Part shown: positions 7,273 to 14,877 of the stretch, piece by piece
How positions within the stretch are numbered: position 1 is the stretch's first letter
How the letters are laid out: each line of letters begins with the position of its first letter
DNA from: an uncultured Candidatus Saccharibacteria bacterium
GTDB lineage: Bacteria > Patescibacteriota > Saccharimonadia > Saccharimonadales > Saccharimonadaceae
Assembly: GCA_946404545.1 (NCBI GenBank)
Contig: CAMJDZ010000002.1
Location: 1-64,000 of the forward strand
Length of the DNA: 64,000 nt
Reading direction: 5' to 3'
Translations under genes and position numbers: made by a program
Notes under the pieces: model-generated
What the model saw: the letters and a program-made list of their open reading frames with translations, nothing else
Databases searched by the model: none
Told to the model about the DNA's origin: nothing

Positions 7273-9537
7273 ATGGGCAAGAATTTAGTAATAGTAGAGT
7301 CTCCAGCAAAAGCGCACACTATCGAGAAATATCTCGGGAGTGATTTTACTGTGCTCGCGAGCGTTGGACATATTCGCAAAGATACTAAGGTTGACAAGAA
7401 TACTTTTGACGTCACTTACGAAGTCGATCCAGGCCACAAGAGTATTATTGCCGATCTTAAGAAGGCTGCTAAGGAAGCTGACAAAATCTGGCTCGCAACG
7501 GATGAAGACCGCGAGGGAGAAGCGATTTCTTGGCACCTTTGCGAGGTATTAGGCCTCCCAAAGGACACCGCTCGTATTACTTTCCATGAAATTACCAAGC
7601 CAGCGCTCGAGGCTGCCATCCAGGCGCCACGCACCGTCGATATGAACATGGTTTCTAGCCAGCAGGCCCGCCAAACCCTCGATATGCTCGTCGGTTTCGA
7701 TCTATCCGGCGTCGTGCGTAAAAAAGTCCCAGGCGCCATTTCCGCCGGCCGCGTCCAGAGCCCAGCTCTCCGCCTCATCGTCGAACGCGAACAGGCAATC
7801 GAAAAATTCGCTAGTAAATATACTTATAAGGTATCTGGCGATTTTGGCTTTGCCGCCAACCTCGATCACGATTTTGATAGCGAAGAAGATGTAAAAGCCT
7901 TCCTAAACAAGCTCATAGGCGCCGAATACTCCGTCAATGCCGTCGAGACCGCTCCTAGCGAACGTAAGCCACAACCGCCATTCACGACCGCTTCGATGCA
8001 GATCGAGGCGAACTCCAAGCTCGGTTATAGCACCAAGGTCACTATGAATGCCGCCCAGGCTCTCTACCAGGCTGGCCATATTACTTATCATCGTACGGAC
8101 AGCCTTAATCTCAGCAAGCAGGCTATTGCTAGTATCGCTGGCTACGTCGAATCGAATTTCGGCAAAAACTACGTCAAAGTTCGCAATTTTAAGACCAAAG
8201 ACGCCAGCGCCCAGGAAGCTCACGAGGCAATCCGCCCAACTCATATCGAGGTGGAAATTGCCGGTAAAAACGAATACGAAAAGCGTCTTTATGCCTTGAT
8301 TCGTGCTCGCGCACTCGCCACTCAGATGGCCGACGCCAAACTCGAAAAAACCACAATCAAAGTCACCACACCAACCGAATATTTCTTCGAAGGAAAGGGC
8401 GAAGTCGTCACTTTTGATGGCTTTCTCAAGGTTTATGGCCGCATTAAAGATAACGAGTTGCCAAAGCTTGCCGTCGGCGACAAATTAACCGCTGCTGCAA
8501 TTATTGCAAAGCAAAATTACGCCAAGCCGCCAGCTCGCTATACTGAAGGTTCGCTCGTCAAGAAGCTCGAGGAGCTCGGTATTGGCCGCCCATCCACTTA
8601 CGCCACGATTATGACCGCCATTCAGGCCCGCGGTTACGTCGAAAAGGGCGAAAGTGAAGGCGAAGAGCGCCAAGTAACCCAGTTCAAGCTCGAAAATAAC
8701 CAGATTTCCGAAGAAAAAGTCACCGAAAAGTTCGGCGCAAATAAGGGCAAGCTCATGCCAACCCCAATCGGCGAGCTCATTGCTGGCTTCCTCGTCGACC
8801 ACTTCAAGAATATTGTTGACTATAAATTTACTGCTAATATCGAAAAAGATCTCGACCTTATCGCCGACGCCAAACTCGACCGCGTCAAGATGCTCCGCGA
8901 CTTCTATGGCCCATTTAACAGCGACGTGCTCGCAAGCGAGGGAATTGAGCGCTACAATAACGCTCGCGTCCTCGGTCACGACCCAGAAACCGGCAAAACC
9001 ATCTATGCTAAGGTCGGCAAGAACGGCGGTTTCATCCAGCTCGGCGAAAACGAAAAAGAAACCGGCGAAAAACCACGCTTTGCACCATTACCGAAGCGCA
9101 AATCCGTCAAAACCGTCACGCTCGAACAGGCACTCAAGCAACTCGCGCTGCCAGTATTGCCACGCAGCCTCGGTACTACCAAAGATGGCGCCGAAATCAT
9201 CGCCGCCTCTGGCCCATTTGGCCCATACCTCAAAGCTGGTAAATATAATATTCCACTCAAAGACCACGATCCATACACGATTACTCTTGAAGAAGCTAAA
9301 CCACTCTACGAAGCAAAACGCGATTCTTATATCGCTGACTGGGGCGAAATCCAGATTATTAACGGCGCTTACGGCCCATACGTAAAGGGCCCAGGCCGCC
9401 GCAACTTCGCTCGTATCCCTAAAGACGTCGATCCAAAGACCGTCACTAAAGAGCAGGCCGAGGAATATCTCGCCAATAAACCAAAGAAAACTACCCGCCG
9501 CCCAGCCAAACGCACACGCAAGACAACCAAGAAATAA
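7273..9537 (+). CDS. topA: DNA topoisomerase I (type IA)
   Basis: 754 aa. It relaxes negative supercoils. Toprim domain at the N-terminus (VIVESPAKA; TDEDREGEAI acidic triad), gate domains with the IS(A)GRVQSPALR block, and catalytic Tyr272 in ITYHRTDSL. The C-terminus has two topo-I repeat units of the G.YGPY.K type and a Lys/Arg tail, with no Cys4 zinc ribbons. The start gives MGKNLVIVESPAK; an upstream in-frame ATG at 7237 sits in the terminator spacer. TGTTAATAT ends 8 nt before the ATG, so the message is probably leaderless. Confidence 0.97.
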   Translation: MGKNLVIVESPAKAHTIEKYLGSDFTVLASVGHIRKDTKVDKNTFDVTYEVDPGHKSIIADLKKAAKEADKIWLATDEDREGEAISWHLCEVLGLPKDTARITFHEITKPALEAAIQAPRTVDMNMVSSQQARQTLDMLVGFDLSGVVRKKVPGAISAGRVQSPALRLIVEREQAIEKFASKYTYKVSGDFGFAANLDHDFDSEEDVKAFLNKLIGAEYSVNAVETAPSERKPQPPFTTASMQIEANSKLGYSTKVTMNAAQALYQAGHITYHRTDSLNLSKQAIASIAGYVESNFGKNYVKVRNFKTKDASAQEAHEAIRPTHIEVEIAGKNEYEKRLYALIRARALATQMADAKLEKTTIKVTTPTEYFFEGKGEVVTFDGFLKVYGRIKDNELPKLAVGDKLTAAAIIAKQNYAKPPARYTEGSLVKKLEELGIGRPSTYATIMTAIQARGYVEKGESEGEERQVTQFKLENNQISEEKVTEKFGANKGKLMPTPIGELIAGFLVDHFKNIVDYKFTANIEKDLDLIADAKLDRVKMLRDFYGPFNSDVLASEGIERYNNARVLGHDPETGKTIYAKVGKNGGFIQLGENEKETGEKPRFAPLPKRKSVKTVTLEQALKQLALPVLPRSLGTTKDGAEIIAASGPFGPYLKAGKYNIPLKDHDPYTITLEEAKPLYEAKRDSYIADWGEIQIINGAYGPYVKGPGRRNFARIPKDVDPKTVTKEQAEEYLANKPKKTTRRPAKRTRKTTKK

Positions 9538-9538
9538 C

Positions 9539-9567
9539 TTGCACTATATTATTATTTAGTATATAAT
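9539..9567 (+). promoter_or_regulatory. Strong promoter of a noncoding RNA
   Basis: TTGCAC-N17-TATAAT beginning two bases after the topA stop; predicted start near 9574. Confidence 0.72.
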
Positions 9568-9573
9568 CTCGCT

Positions 9574-9815
9574 AATCGTCCTTCGGGATGTGAAGATATA
9601 TGGTTGTTCGGGGCGGAGTCAGGCAAGAACTCTCAATTATTCATACAGCCTACACCAAGCCAGCCGCCCCGTTCAACTGTATATTGCTCATTATAAAGGA
9701 GGTGATCGTATAGGCTAGATAAACGAGTCTCAAGCACAAATTACAAAAGTTTTGCTAAACATCACCAACACAATTTAATAGGCAGGGGTCCCGGGGCAGG
9801 GATCCCTCTTTTTAT
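9574..9815 (+). ncRNA. Unidentified ncRNA with a perfect anti-16S-tail sequence
   Basis: About 240 nt between a consensus promoter and a hairpin terminator (AGGGGTCCC/GGGATCCCT, then CTTTTT, 9784-9815). A 20-bp-class stem joins 9595-9616 with 9664-9685 (CGGGGCGG/CCGCCCCG core plus GTTG/CAAC and an AU-rich base). Ten bases later comes AAAGGAGGTGATC (9695-9707), the exact complement of the usual 16S 3' end. No ATG, GTG or TTG stands at initiation distance and all three frames hit stops within about 20 nt. Family not recognised. Confidence 0.62.
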
Positions 9816-9921
9816 TCCCCGCATACAGCGACACAAAAATAAGCATAAGCACAATGGCCAGACAACAATTCGCTTGCGTTTAAAACTTTTAAAAACTTTT
9901 TTTTAATTTTCGTAAAAATTC

Positions 9922-9986
9922 TGCTATAATAATCACTAAGTGAAGTAAATTTGCTTGTTGACAACATTATAAAATAGTGTTAAAAT
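9922..9986 (+). promoter_or_regulatory. Tandem promoters for the sigma/HARE-HTH gene
   Basis: TGCTATAAT extended -10 (9922-9930) and TTGACA-N17-TAAAAT (9958-9986). A leader hairpin AACCCGC/GCGGGTT follows at about 10004-10026, possibly an attenuator. The 9816-9921 stretch is AT-rich with no gene seen. Confidence 0.65.
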
Positions 9987-10072
9987 TTTAAAAAATAAGA
10001 TATAAACCCGCAGGGTTTTTGCGGGTTGACATAATACCAAATAGACGGAAAGGTAAGAAAAACGGCAGCATT

Positions 10073-11101
10073 ATGAACAATGCGGAAACGATTGCAAAGG
10101 CAATCACTAACAGTCTAAATATTATTGAACAAGAGCGCGAAAGAGAAATCATCTCGCGCAGGTTTGGGCTCAACGGCCATAAAGAAACCCTTGAACAAAT
10201 CGGAGAAATGTTATCTATTACAAGGGAGCGTGTTCGCCAACTCGAAAAGGCAATTCTTATCCGTCTTAGAATTGCTGCCGAAGAAGGCAAAATCAATGAT
10301 CTCGCCGCAGCAGAAAAACTTATCATCCGTAATCTTACCGAAATGGGCCGCGTCGCACGCATTGGCGACCTCGCCGCAAAAATCCTAGGCAAAGAGCCTA
10401 CCGCAACACAAAAAGCAGAATTTAGCTTCCTTGGTGAAATCTCACCAGCTCTTAGTATCGTTTCAGAAAATGATAAATATTATACTGCCGTCGGCATCGC
10501 CGAATACGGTAGCGAAAAAGATATCCGCAACAAGACCGACGAAATCGTCAGTATCATCAAGACCAACAAGGCTCCAATGACGGTCGACGATCTCGATGGC
10601 AAGCTCGACTACGAACACCCAAGCCATATCGAAGCAATCGCTCGCGTCAGCAAGCTCCTCTCGACCCTCAACGGTCAGTGGGGTCTCGCCAAGTGGCCAA
10701 CCGTAAACCCAAAGAACATTCGCGATAAAATCTTCGTCGTTCTCGAAGAAAAGAAAGAGCCAATGCATTTCAATGATATTGCAAAGGCAATCACTTCTTC
10801 CGACTTCAAGCGCAAAGACGTTACCGTTCAGGCAATCCACAACGAGCTCATCAAAGATTCTCGCTTCGTGCTCATCGGCCGCGGCATCTACGCGCTCGAC
10901 AGCTGGGGCTTCAGCAAGGGTACCGTCGCTGATATTATCAGCCAGATTCTCGCAAAAGCCGGCGATGAAGGCCTTAGCCGCAAAGAAATCGTCAAGCAGG
11001 TCCTCAAGGCTCGCAAGGTCAAAGAGACGACCGTTCTCCTCAATCTTCAGAACAAGTCTCTCTACACCCGCGTCGGTAAAGACCACTACAAACTAGCTTA
11101 A
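10073..11101 (+). CDS. Sigma-region-4-like HTH fused to HARE-HTH domains
   Basis: 342 aa. Residues ~15-65 read like sigma70 region 4 (EREREIISRRFGL...TLEQIGEMLSITRERVRQLEKA). The C-terminal ~150 residues contain HARE-HTH (RNA polymerase delta-like) sequence: KEPMHFNDIAKAI...VTVQAIHNELIKDSRFVLIGRGIYALDSWG. Regions 2 and 3 of a true sigma factor are absent, so it is probably an RNA-polymerase-associated or DNA-binding regulator. The ATG at 10073 is preferred over a TTG inside the leader hairpin; the ribosome site is weak (AAAGGTAAG, distant). Confidence 0.8.
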   Translation: MNNAETIAKAITNSLNIIEQEREREIISRRFGLNGHKETLEQIGEMLSITRERVRQLEKAILIRLRIAAEEGKINDLAAAEKLIIRNLTEMGRVARIGDLAAKILGKEPTATQKAEFSFLGEISPALSIVSENDKYYTAVGIAEYGSEKDIRNKTDEIVSIIKTNKAPMTVDDLDGKLDYEHPSHIEAIARVSKLLSTLNGQWGLAKWPTVNPKNIRDKIFVVLEEKKEPMHFNDIAKAITSSDFKRKDVTVQAIHNELIKDSRFVLIGRGIYALDSWGFSKGTVADIISQILAKAGDEGLSRKEIVKQVLKARKVKETTVLLNLQNKSLYTRVGKDHYKLA

Positions 11102-11114
11102 ACAAACCCGAAAG

Positions 11115-11137
11115 AATGGCCCGAAAGGCCATTTTTT
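11115..11137 (+). terminator. Terminator
   Basis: AATGGCC-cgaaa-GGCCATT followed by TTTT. Confidence 0.85.
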
Positions 11138-11184
11138 CATGTTAAACTAAGTATAAGTTAAACATAAGCAAGGAGTTTTATCTC

Positions 11185-11583
11185 ATGCAAGAAGCAAAAC
11201 CTAAAAATGCGAACAAAGGTCTCTTGATTGGCATCATCTGCGGCGCTGCTGCGACAATCGCAATCGTCGTCGTAATCATTGTCCTTCTTCTTACCGGCGG
11301 CAAAGCTGACCTTATTGGCACCTGGAAGCTTGTCAATATGAAGGAAGGCGACAAGGAATACGACGTCGAAAAACTCGAGAAATTCGGCTACGAAGGCAAG
11401 ATGGTCTTCAAAGAAGACGGTACTGGCACCCTCAAGATGAGCGGCACCGGCACCAAGACCTTCGAATACGACAAGGAAAAGATGACAGCGACGGTCGACG
11501 GCGACGCTGCGGACCTCAAGGTCAGCGGTAACAAACTCACAATTGAGTCCGATTCTGTTACGATGACCTTCGAAAAACAATAG
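11185..11583 (+). CDS. Membrane-anchored lipocalin-like small protein
   Basis: 132 aa. Short basic N-terminus, one TM (about residues 13-37), then ~90 exposed residues: LIGTWKLVNM...GKMVFKEDGTGTLKMSG...KLTIESDSVTMTFEK. The G-T-W-K opening and the E-D-G-T-G repeat pattern fit lipocalin-like beta-barrel domains. AAGGAG precedes the ATG. Role unknown; likely a surface protein. Confidence 0.65.
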   Translation: MQEAKPKNANKGLLIGIICGAAATIAIVVVIIVLLLTGGKADLIGTWKLVNMKEGDKEYDVEKLEKFGYEGKMVFKEDGTGTLKMSGTGTKTFEYDKEKMTATVDGDAADLKVSGNKLTIESDSVTMTFEKQ

Positions 11584-11591
11584 TCATCAAC

Positions 11592-11622
11592 AAAAATCTC
11601 CCCATAGCGGGGAGATTTTTTA
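11592..11622. terminator. Bidirectional terminator
   Basis: AATCTCCCC-atagc-GGGGAGATT with A- and T-tracts on both sides, between two convergent genes. Confidence 0.85.
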
Positions 11623-12708
11623 TTTGTCGTAAATCGCTTCGAGTTTTTTGACAGTATTCTTGACGTCAAACTCTTTCATGCGCGGATCCTTAATCGCCGC
11701 GCCGCGGTCTTCCACTGGTTTAATTGCGCTCAACCAATCGCCATCGAGTGGGATAAATTCCGTCGAATCAATTAGCTTCGTTTCGGCCGGCACTTTGTCG
11801 CTAAATAAGCACTTCATACCGCTCGCTTGCGCCTCGATACCAACATTCGGCACACCTTCGAACAAGGAAGGAAGAAGGAAAATGTCCGCCATCATATAAT
11901 AACGCTCGATTCCGCTCTGCGAAGGCATCAAAAGCACCTTCTCGCCCAGGCGTTCACCGGCAATCTTATCTTCAATTGCTTTCTTGAGCGAACCGTCCCC
12001 GATAATAATCAAGTATGCATTTTTATGCTTGCGCGAATAATCGCCAAAGATATCAATCAAGCGTTCTTGATTCTTTACTGCCTCGAGGCGACCAATATGG
12101 AGCAGAATAATCGCATCGTCATCAAAACCACACTGCTGACGCATTTTATGGCGCGTATTACTGTTAAAGCGAAACTTCTCAAGCTCAATGCCGTTTGGTA
12201 CGACCGTAAACCTTTGCTTCTTGCCAAACAAGAACTCGCCCGCCGCCTGGCCGCAAGCAACACGCTCGGTCGCGACGCTATTGAGCTTTTTGCGCAAAAC
12301 CGCGCTAATGAGCTGCATCTTCCTGGAATTAATCTTCGAGTTATTCGTACTATGCGAATGCGCAATGCGCACCTTGGCGCCACCTTTTTTCGCGCCAGTC
12401 AGCGACAATGCAGACATAAAATCGATGTGACTATGAACAATATCGTAGCCCCCATCCTTCACGATTTTTGCAATATCCGCCTCAAATTTGCGCGGATTCT
12501 TGAAACGCGTATCTTCAACGCGATATAACTTTACTCCCATCTCGCGAAGCTCGTCTTCAAACACAAACTTATCGCCATCGAGCGGCTGCATAAACGTTAC
12601 GACGCCAAACTTATATTTGCTGCGATCAATATTGCGGAACATATTCATCAAGAACGACTCTGCGCCGCCACGATCTAGCCCGCCTAAAATATGAAGAATC
12701 TTTTTCAT
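11620..12708 (-). CDS. Glycosyltransferase family 4 (GT-B)
   Basis: 362 aa. N-terminal MKKILHILGGLDRGGAESFLMNM and C-terminal LLPSLFEGVPNVGIEAQASGMKCLFSD (EX7E nucleotide-sugar motif) place it with GT4 enzymes making surface glycans. Its ATG overlaps the stop of the upstream glycosyltransferase (ATGA), indicating translational coupling. Acceptor and sugar donor cannot be told from sequence. Confidence 0.88.
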   Translation of the reverse strand: MKKILHILGGLDRGGAESFLMNMFRNIDRSKYKFGVVTFMQPLDGDKFVFEDELREMGVKLYRVEDTRFKNPRKFEADIAKIVKDGGYDIVHSHIDFMSALSLTGAKKGGAKVRIAHSHSTNNSKINSRKMQLISAVLRKKLNSVATERVACGQAAGEFLFGKKQRFTVVPNGIELEKFRFNSNTRHKMRQQCGFDDDAIILLHIGRLEAVKNQERLIDIFGDYSRKHKNAYLIIIGDGSLKKAIEDKIAGERLGEKVLLMPSQSGIERYYMMADIFLLPSLFEGVPNVGIEAQASGMKCLFSDKVPAETKLIDSTEFIPLDGDWLSAIKPVEDRGAAIKDPRMKEFDVKNTVKKLEAIYDK

Positions 12709-13838
12709 CCTAGAAAACCTCTGTAAATTTTACGCATCTGTGTGAGGGAATTGCGCAAGCTATAGCGCTCCGGAAAATCCAAATGGTATTTCGTCGGATT
12801 TTTCATCGCATCACGCATCTTCTTCGTGAGTCCATCGATGTCATTAAGATCGAACATGAGTTTCTTGTTGCTGCCTACAATATCGCGATGACCGCGGTTG
12901 TTTGCAACTAAAATCGGCAAACCGCAAGCGACACCTTCGAGCACGCCGAGACCCAGGCCTTCGCGCTTACTGGCCGAAACACATAAATTGCAGCTCTGGA
13001 CGAGCGCCGCATAATTGTCGCGAATATAGCCCGGCATTACGACCTGTTTTTCGACACCAAGCTTCTTGGCGAGCGTGTGCACGGCCTTCATCGTTTCGCC
13101 TTTGCCCAAGAAAAGCAACTTAACATTTGGGTTCTCATGCATAATTGGCGCGGCTGCACGAATCAACATTTCATGGTTCTTGTTCTTTGTATACTCAGCC
13201 GTATAAACCATCACGAAATCGTTTACATCGAGGCCATACTTTTTGCGCGCTTCTGCCTGTTCAGCCTTGGTAGTTTTCTTGAACTTAGCCGCATCAACGC
13301 CCGCGCCGTCAATCATTTTTACTGGGCAAGCAAAACGCCTTTTCGCCATTTCGAAGTCTTCAGTATTAATCGTGATAATTAAGTCGGTACTGCGTGCTAA
13401 ACGCTTCTCGACAGGGAAGAATAGCCGCCAATCACGCTTCGGGCCACCATTATAAAACTGAAAACCATGACAAGTATAGATAACCTTTACGCCATTTTTG
13501 TGCGCCGACTTTGCCGCCCAGCGCGTAATAATCGAACCGACCGGAGAATGCGTATGAATAACATCATAATTGCCGTCAGCAATCACTTTTTTCATCTGGC
13601 GATAAGCCTTCAAATGCTTCGTCAAACTAAACGGACTACGCGCAAAATCTACCTTGAAAACATGGTCAGCGTCTTTAATTGGCTCTTCATTGGCAGAGGC
13701 ATAATCAACAATCCAGCCGCCCATATTGAGATCTTCGTAGGGTGCCTCAAGCGTACCGCGAAGCATGCGCATTAGCGGACGATTAAATTTCTGGAAATTC
13801 GCGACATGCGAAGTAAATAGTATTTTCCTCTTTCCCAT
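12705..13838 (-). CDS. Glycosyltransferase, GT4-like
   Basis: 377 aa. The N-terminal half has the HTHSPVGSIITRW and YTCHGFQFYNG segments typical of EpsD/WbnH-like transferases; the C-terminal half has CVSASKREGLGLGVLEGVACGLPI. First gene of a two-gene glycan operon. TGCTATAAT (13847-13855, minus) ends 8 nt from the ATG with no Shine-Dalgarno, so it is nearly leaderless. Confidence 0.88.
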   Translation of the reverse strand: MGKRKILFTSHVANFQKFNRPLMRMLRGTLEAPYEDLNMGGWIVDYASANEEPIKDADHVFKVDFARSPFSLTKHLKAYRQMKKVIADGNYDVIHTHSPVGSIITRWAAKSAHKNGVKVIYTCHGFQFYNGGPKRDWRLFFPVEKRLARSTDLIITINTEDFEMAKRRFACPVKMIDGAGVDAAKFKKTTKAEQAEARKKYGLDVNDFVMVYTAEYTKNKNHEMLIRAAAPIMHENPNVKLLFLGKGETMKAVHTLAKKLGVEKQVVMPGYIRDNYAALVQSCNLCVSASKREGLGLGVLEGVACGLPILVANNRGHRDIVGSNKKLMFDLNDIDGLTKKMRDAMKNPTKYHLDFPERYSLRNSLTQMRKIYRGFLG

Positions 13839-13846
13839 CTCATTAA

Positions 13847-13892
13847 ATTATAGCACACCGAATACCGATGCATTCGGCGCTTATGCTATAAT
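13847..13892. promoter_or_regulatory. Divergent extended -10 promoters
   Basis: TGCTATAAT occurs on the minus strand (13847-13855) and again on the plus strand (13884-13892), each 6-8 nt from its gene's ATG. It is a clean example of the leaderless promoter type used across the window. Confidence 0.75.
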
Positions 13893-13898
13893 CGAATC

Positions 13899-14813
13899 AT
13901 GGATAATACTAACGCAAACGAAACTCCGCTCTTTGGCAAAAAGCCAAAAGTAGAGGAGCCAGCAGCAGCCCCAGTTACTGCTGCACCAGCCGCTGCTCCA
14001 GCAGCACCAACAGCAAAGAAAACTAGCGTCGGCCTCATTATCGGCGCCATCATTACCGCCGCGGCATTTATCGCTGCCAGCGTCGTGCTCGTAATTGTTC
14101 TCATTACGCGCCAACCAAACACTTCGTCGAAGAAGTCGGACGAATCTTCCGAGGAAAAGAAGGAAGAAAAACCAACCCCAGACGAAGATGAGGACGACGA
14201 CGAAGACAAGGACGACGACGAAGATGAGTCCGAAGATGAAACCGAAGACAACGACGTCGAAGACCATAAAGACGAATTAACAATCACTGGCGAAAAGAGC
14301 TTCACGCTCGGCATTCAAGGCAAATCGTTCAAGTTTAGCAACGACTACGTCAAGACCGTCAAGAATGCTCTCAATGCCGGCTACGAAATGACCTACCAGG
14401 ATATTGAGTATAAGGATCACGCCCTCACGAAGAGCAATCTCGATAGCTATCTCAACTCCGAGATGGCAAATGAAACCAAATCGTACCGCTCCGCAGAGGC
14501 TTCAATTATCGACGGAAACGGCGACACCGTTCTTAGCATCAATGGCACCAGGGATTACACTAAGAAGCTCCCTCAGAATTATTCTGACGCTAAATTCGAT
14601 ACAATTTCATACTCGTCCACATTGGAACTCACGCTTCCAAACGGTAAAAAGATTTCCTGCCACAACACGACCAAGCAAGATATCTTTGATATCTATGGCG
14701 AAACTGAAGTTAGCTCGCTCGATATCATTCGTTATCATAAGGATGGGCTAAACATTTCCTTCCACCTCGATAAAGAAAATACCGTCACGTCGGTATATAT
14801 CCGCATCGACTAA
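13899..14813 (+). CDS. TM-anchored acidic surface protein
   Basis: 304 aa. Cytoplasmic head LFGKKPKVEEP, Ala/Pro-rich stretch (20-40), TM (~44-69), a very acidic Asp/Glu linker (~78-125), then a ~170-residue exposed domain without a recognised family. The head-linker-TM module closely matches that of the DsbA-like protein at 47656 (IFAKKPKAEKP). Leaderless (TGCTATAAT, 6 nt, ATG). Confidence 0.65.
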   Translation: MDNTNANETPLFGKKPKVEEPAAAPVTAAPAAAPAAPTAKKTSVGLIIGAIITAAAFIAASVVLVIVLITRQPNTSSKKSDESSEEKKEEKPTPDEDEDDDEDKDDDEDESEDETEDNDVEDHKDELTITGEKSFTLGIQGKSFKFSNDYVKTVKNALNAGYEMTYQDIEYKDHALTKSNLDSYLNSEMANETKSYRSAEASIIDGNGDTVLSINGTRDYTKKLPQNYSDAKFDTISYSSTLELTLPNGKKISCHNTTKQDIFDIYGETEVSSLDIIRYHKDGLNISFHLDKENTVTSVYIRID

Positions 14814-14817
14814 TGCA

Positions 14818-14851
14818 AAAAGAGCCTCTTATTATAAGGGGCTCTTTTTTT
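14818..14851 (+). terminator. Terminator
   Basis: AAGAGCC / GGCTCTT stem with a T7 tract; the next gene's extended -10 lies about 10 bp further on. Confidence 0.85.
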
Positions 14852-14877
14852 ATCGCCGTTTATGCTAAAATTATGGT

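Noticed and set aside
10019..10072. TTG start upstream of the sigma/HARE-HTH gene
   Set aside because: Inside the leader hairpin, with a Lys/Arg extension unlike the domain; the ATG at 10073 is preferred.
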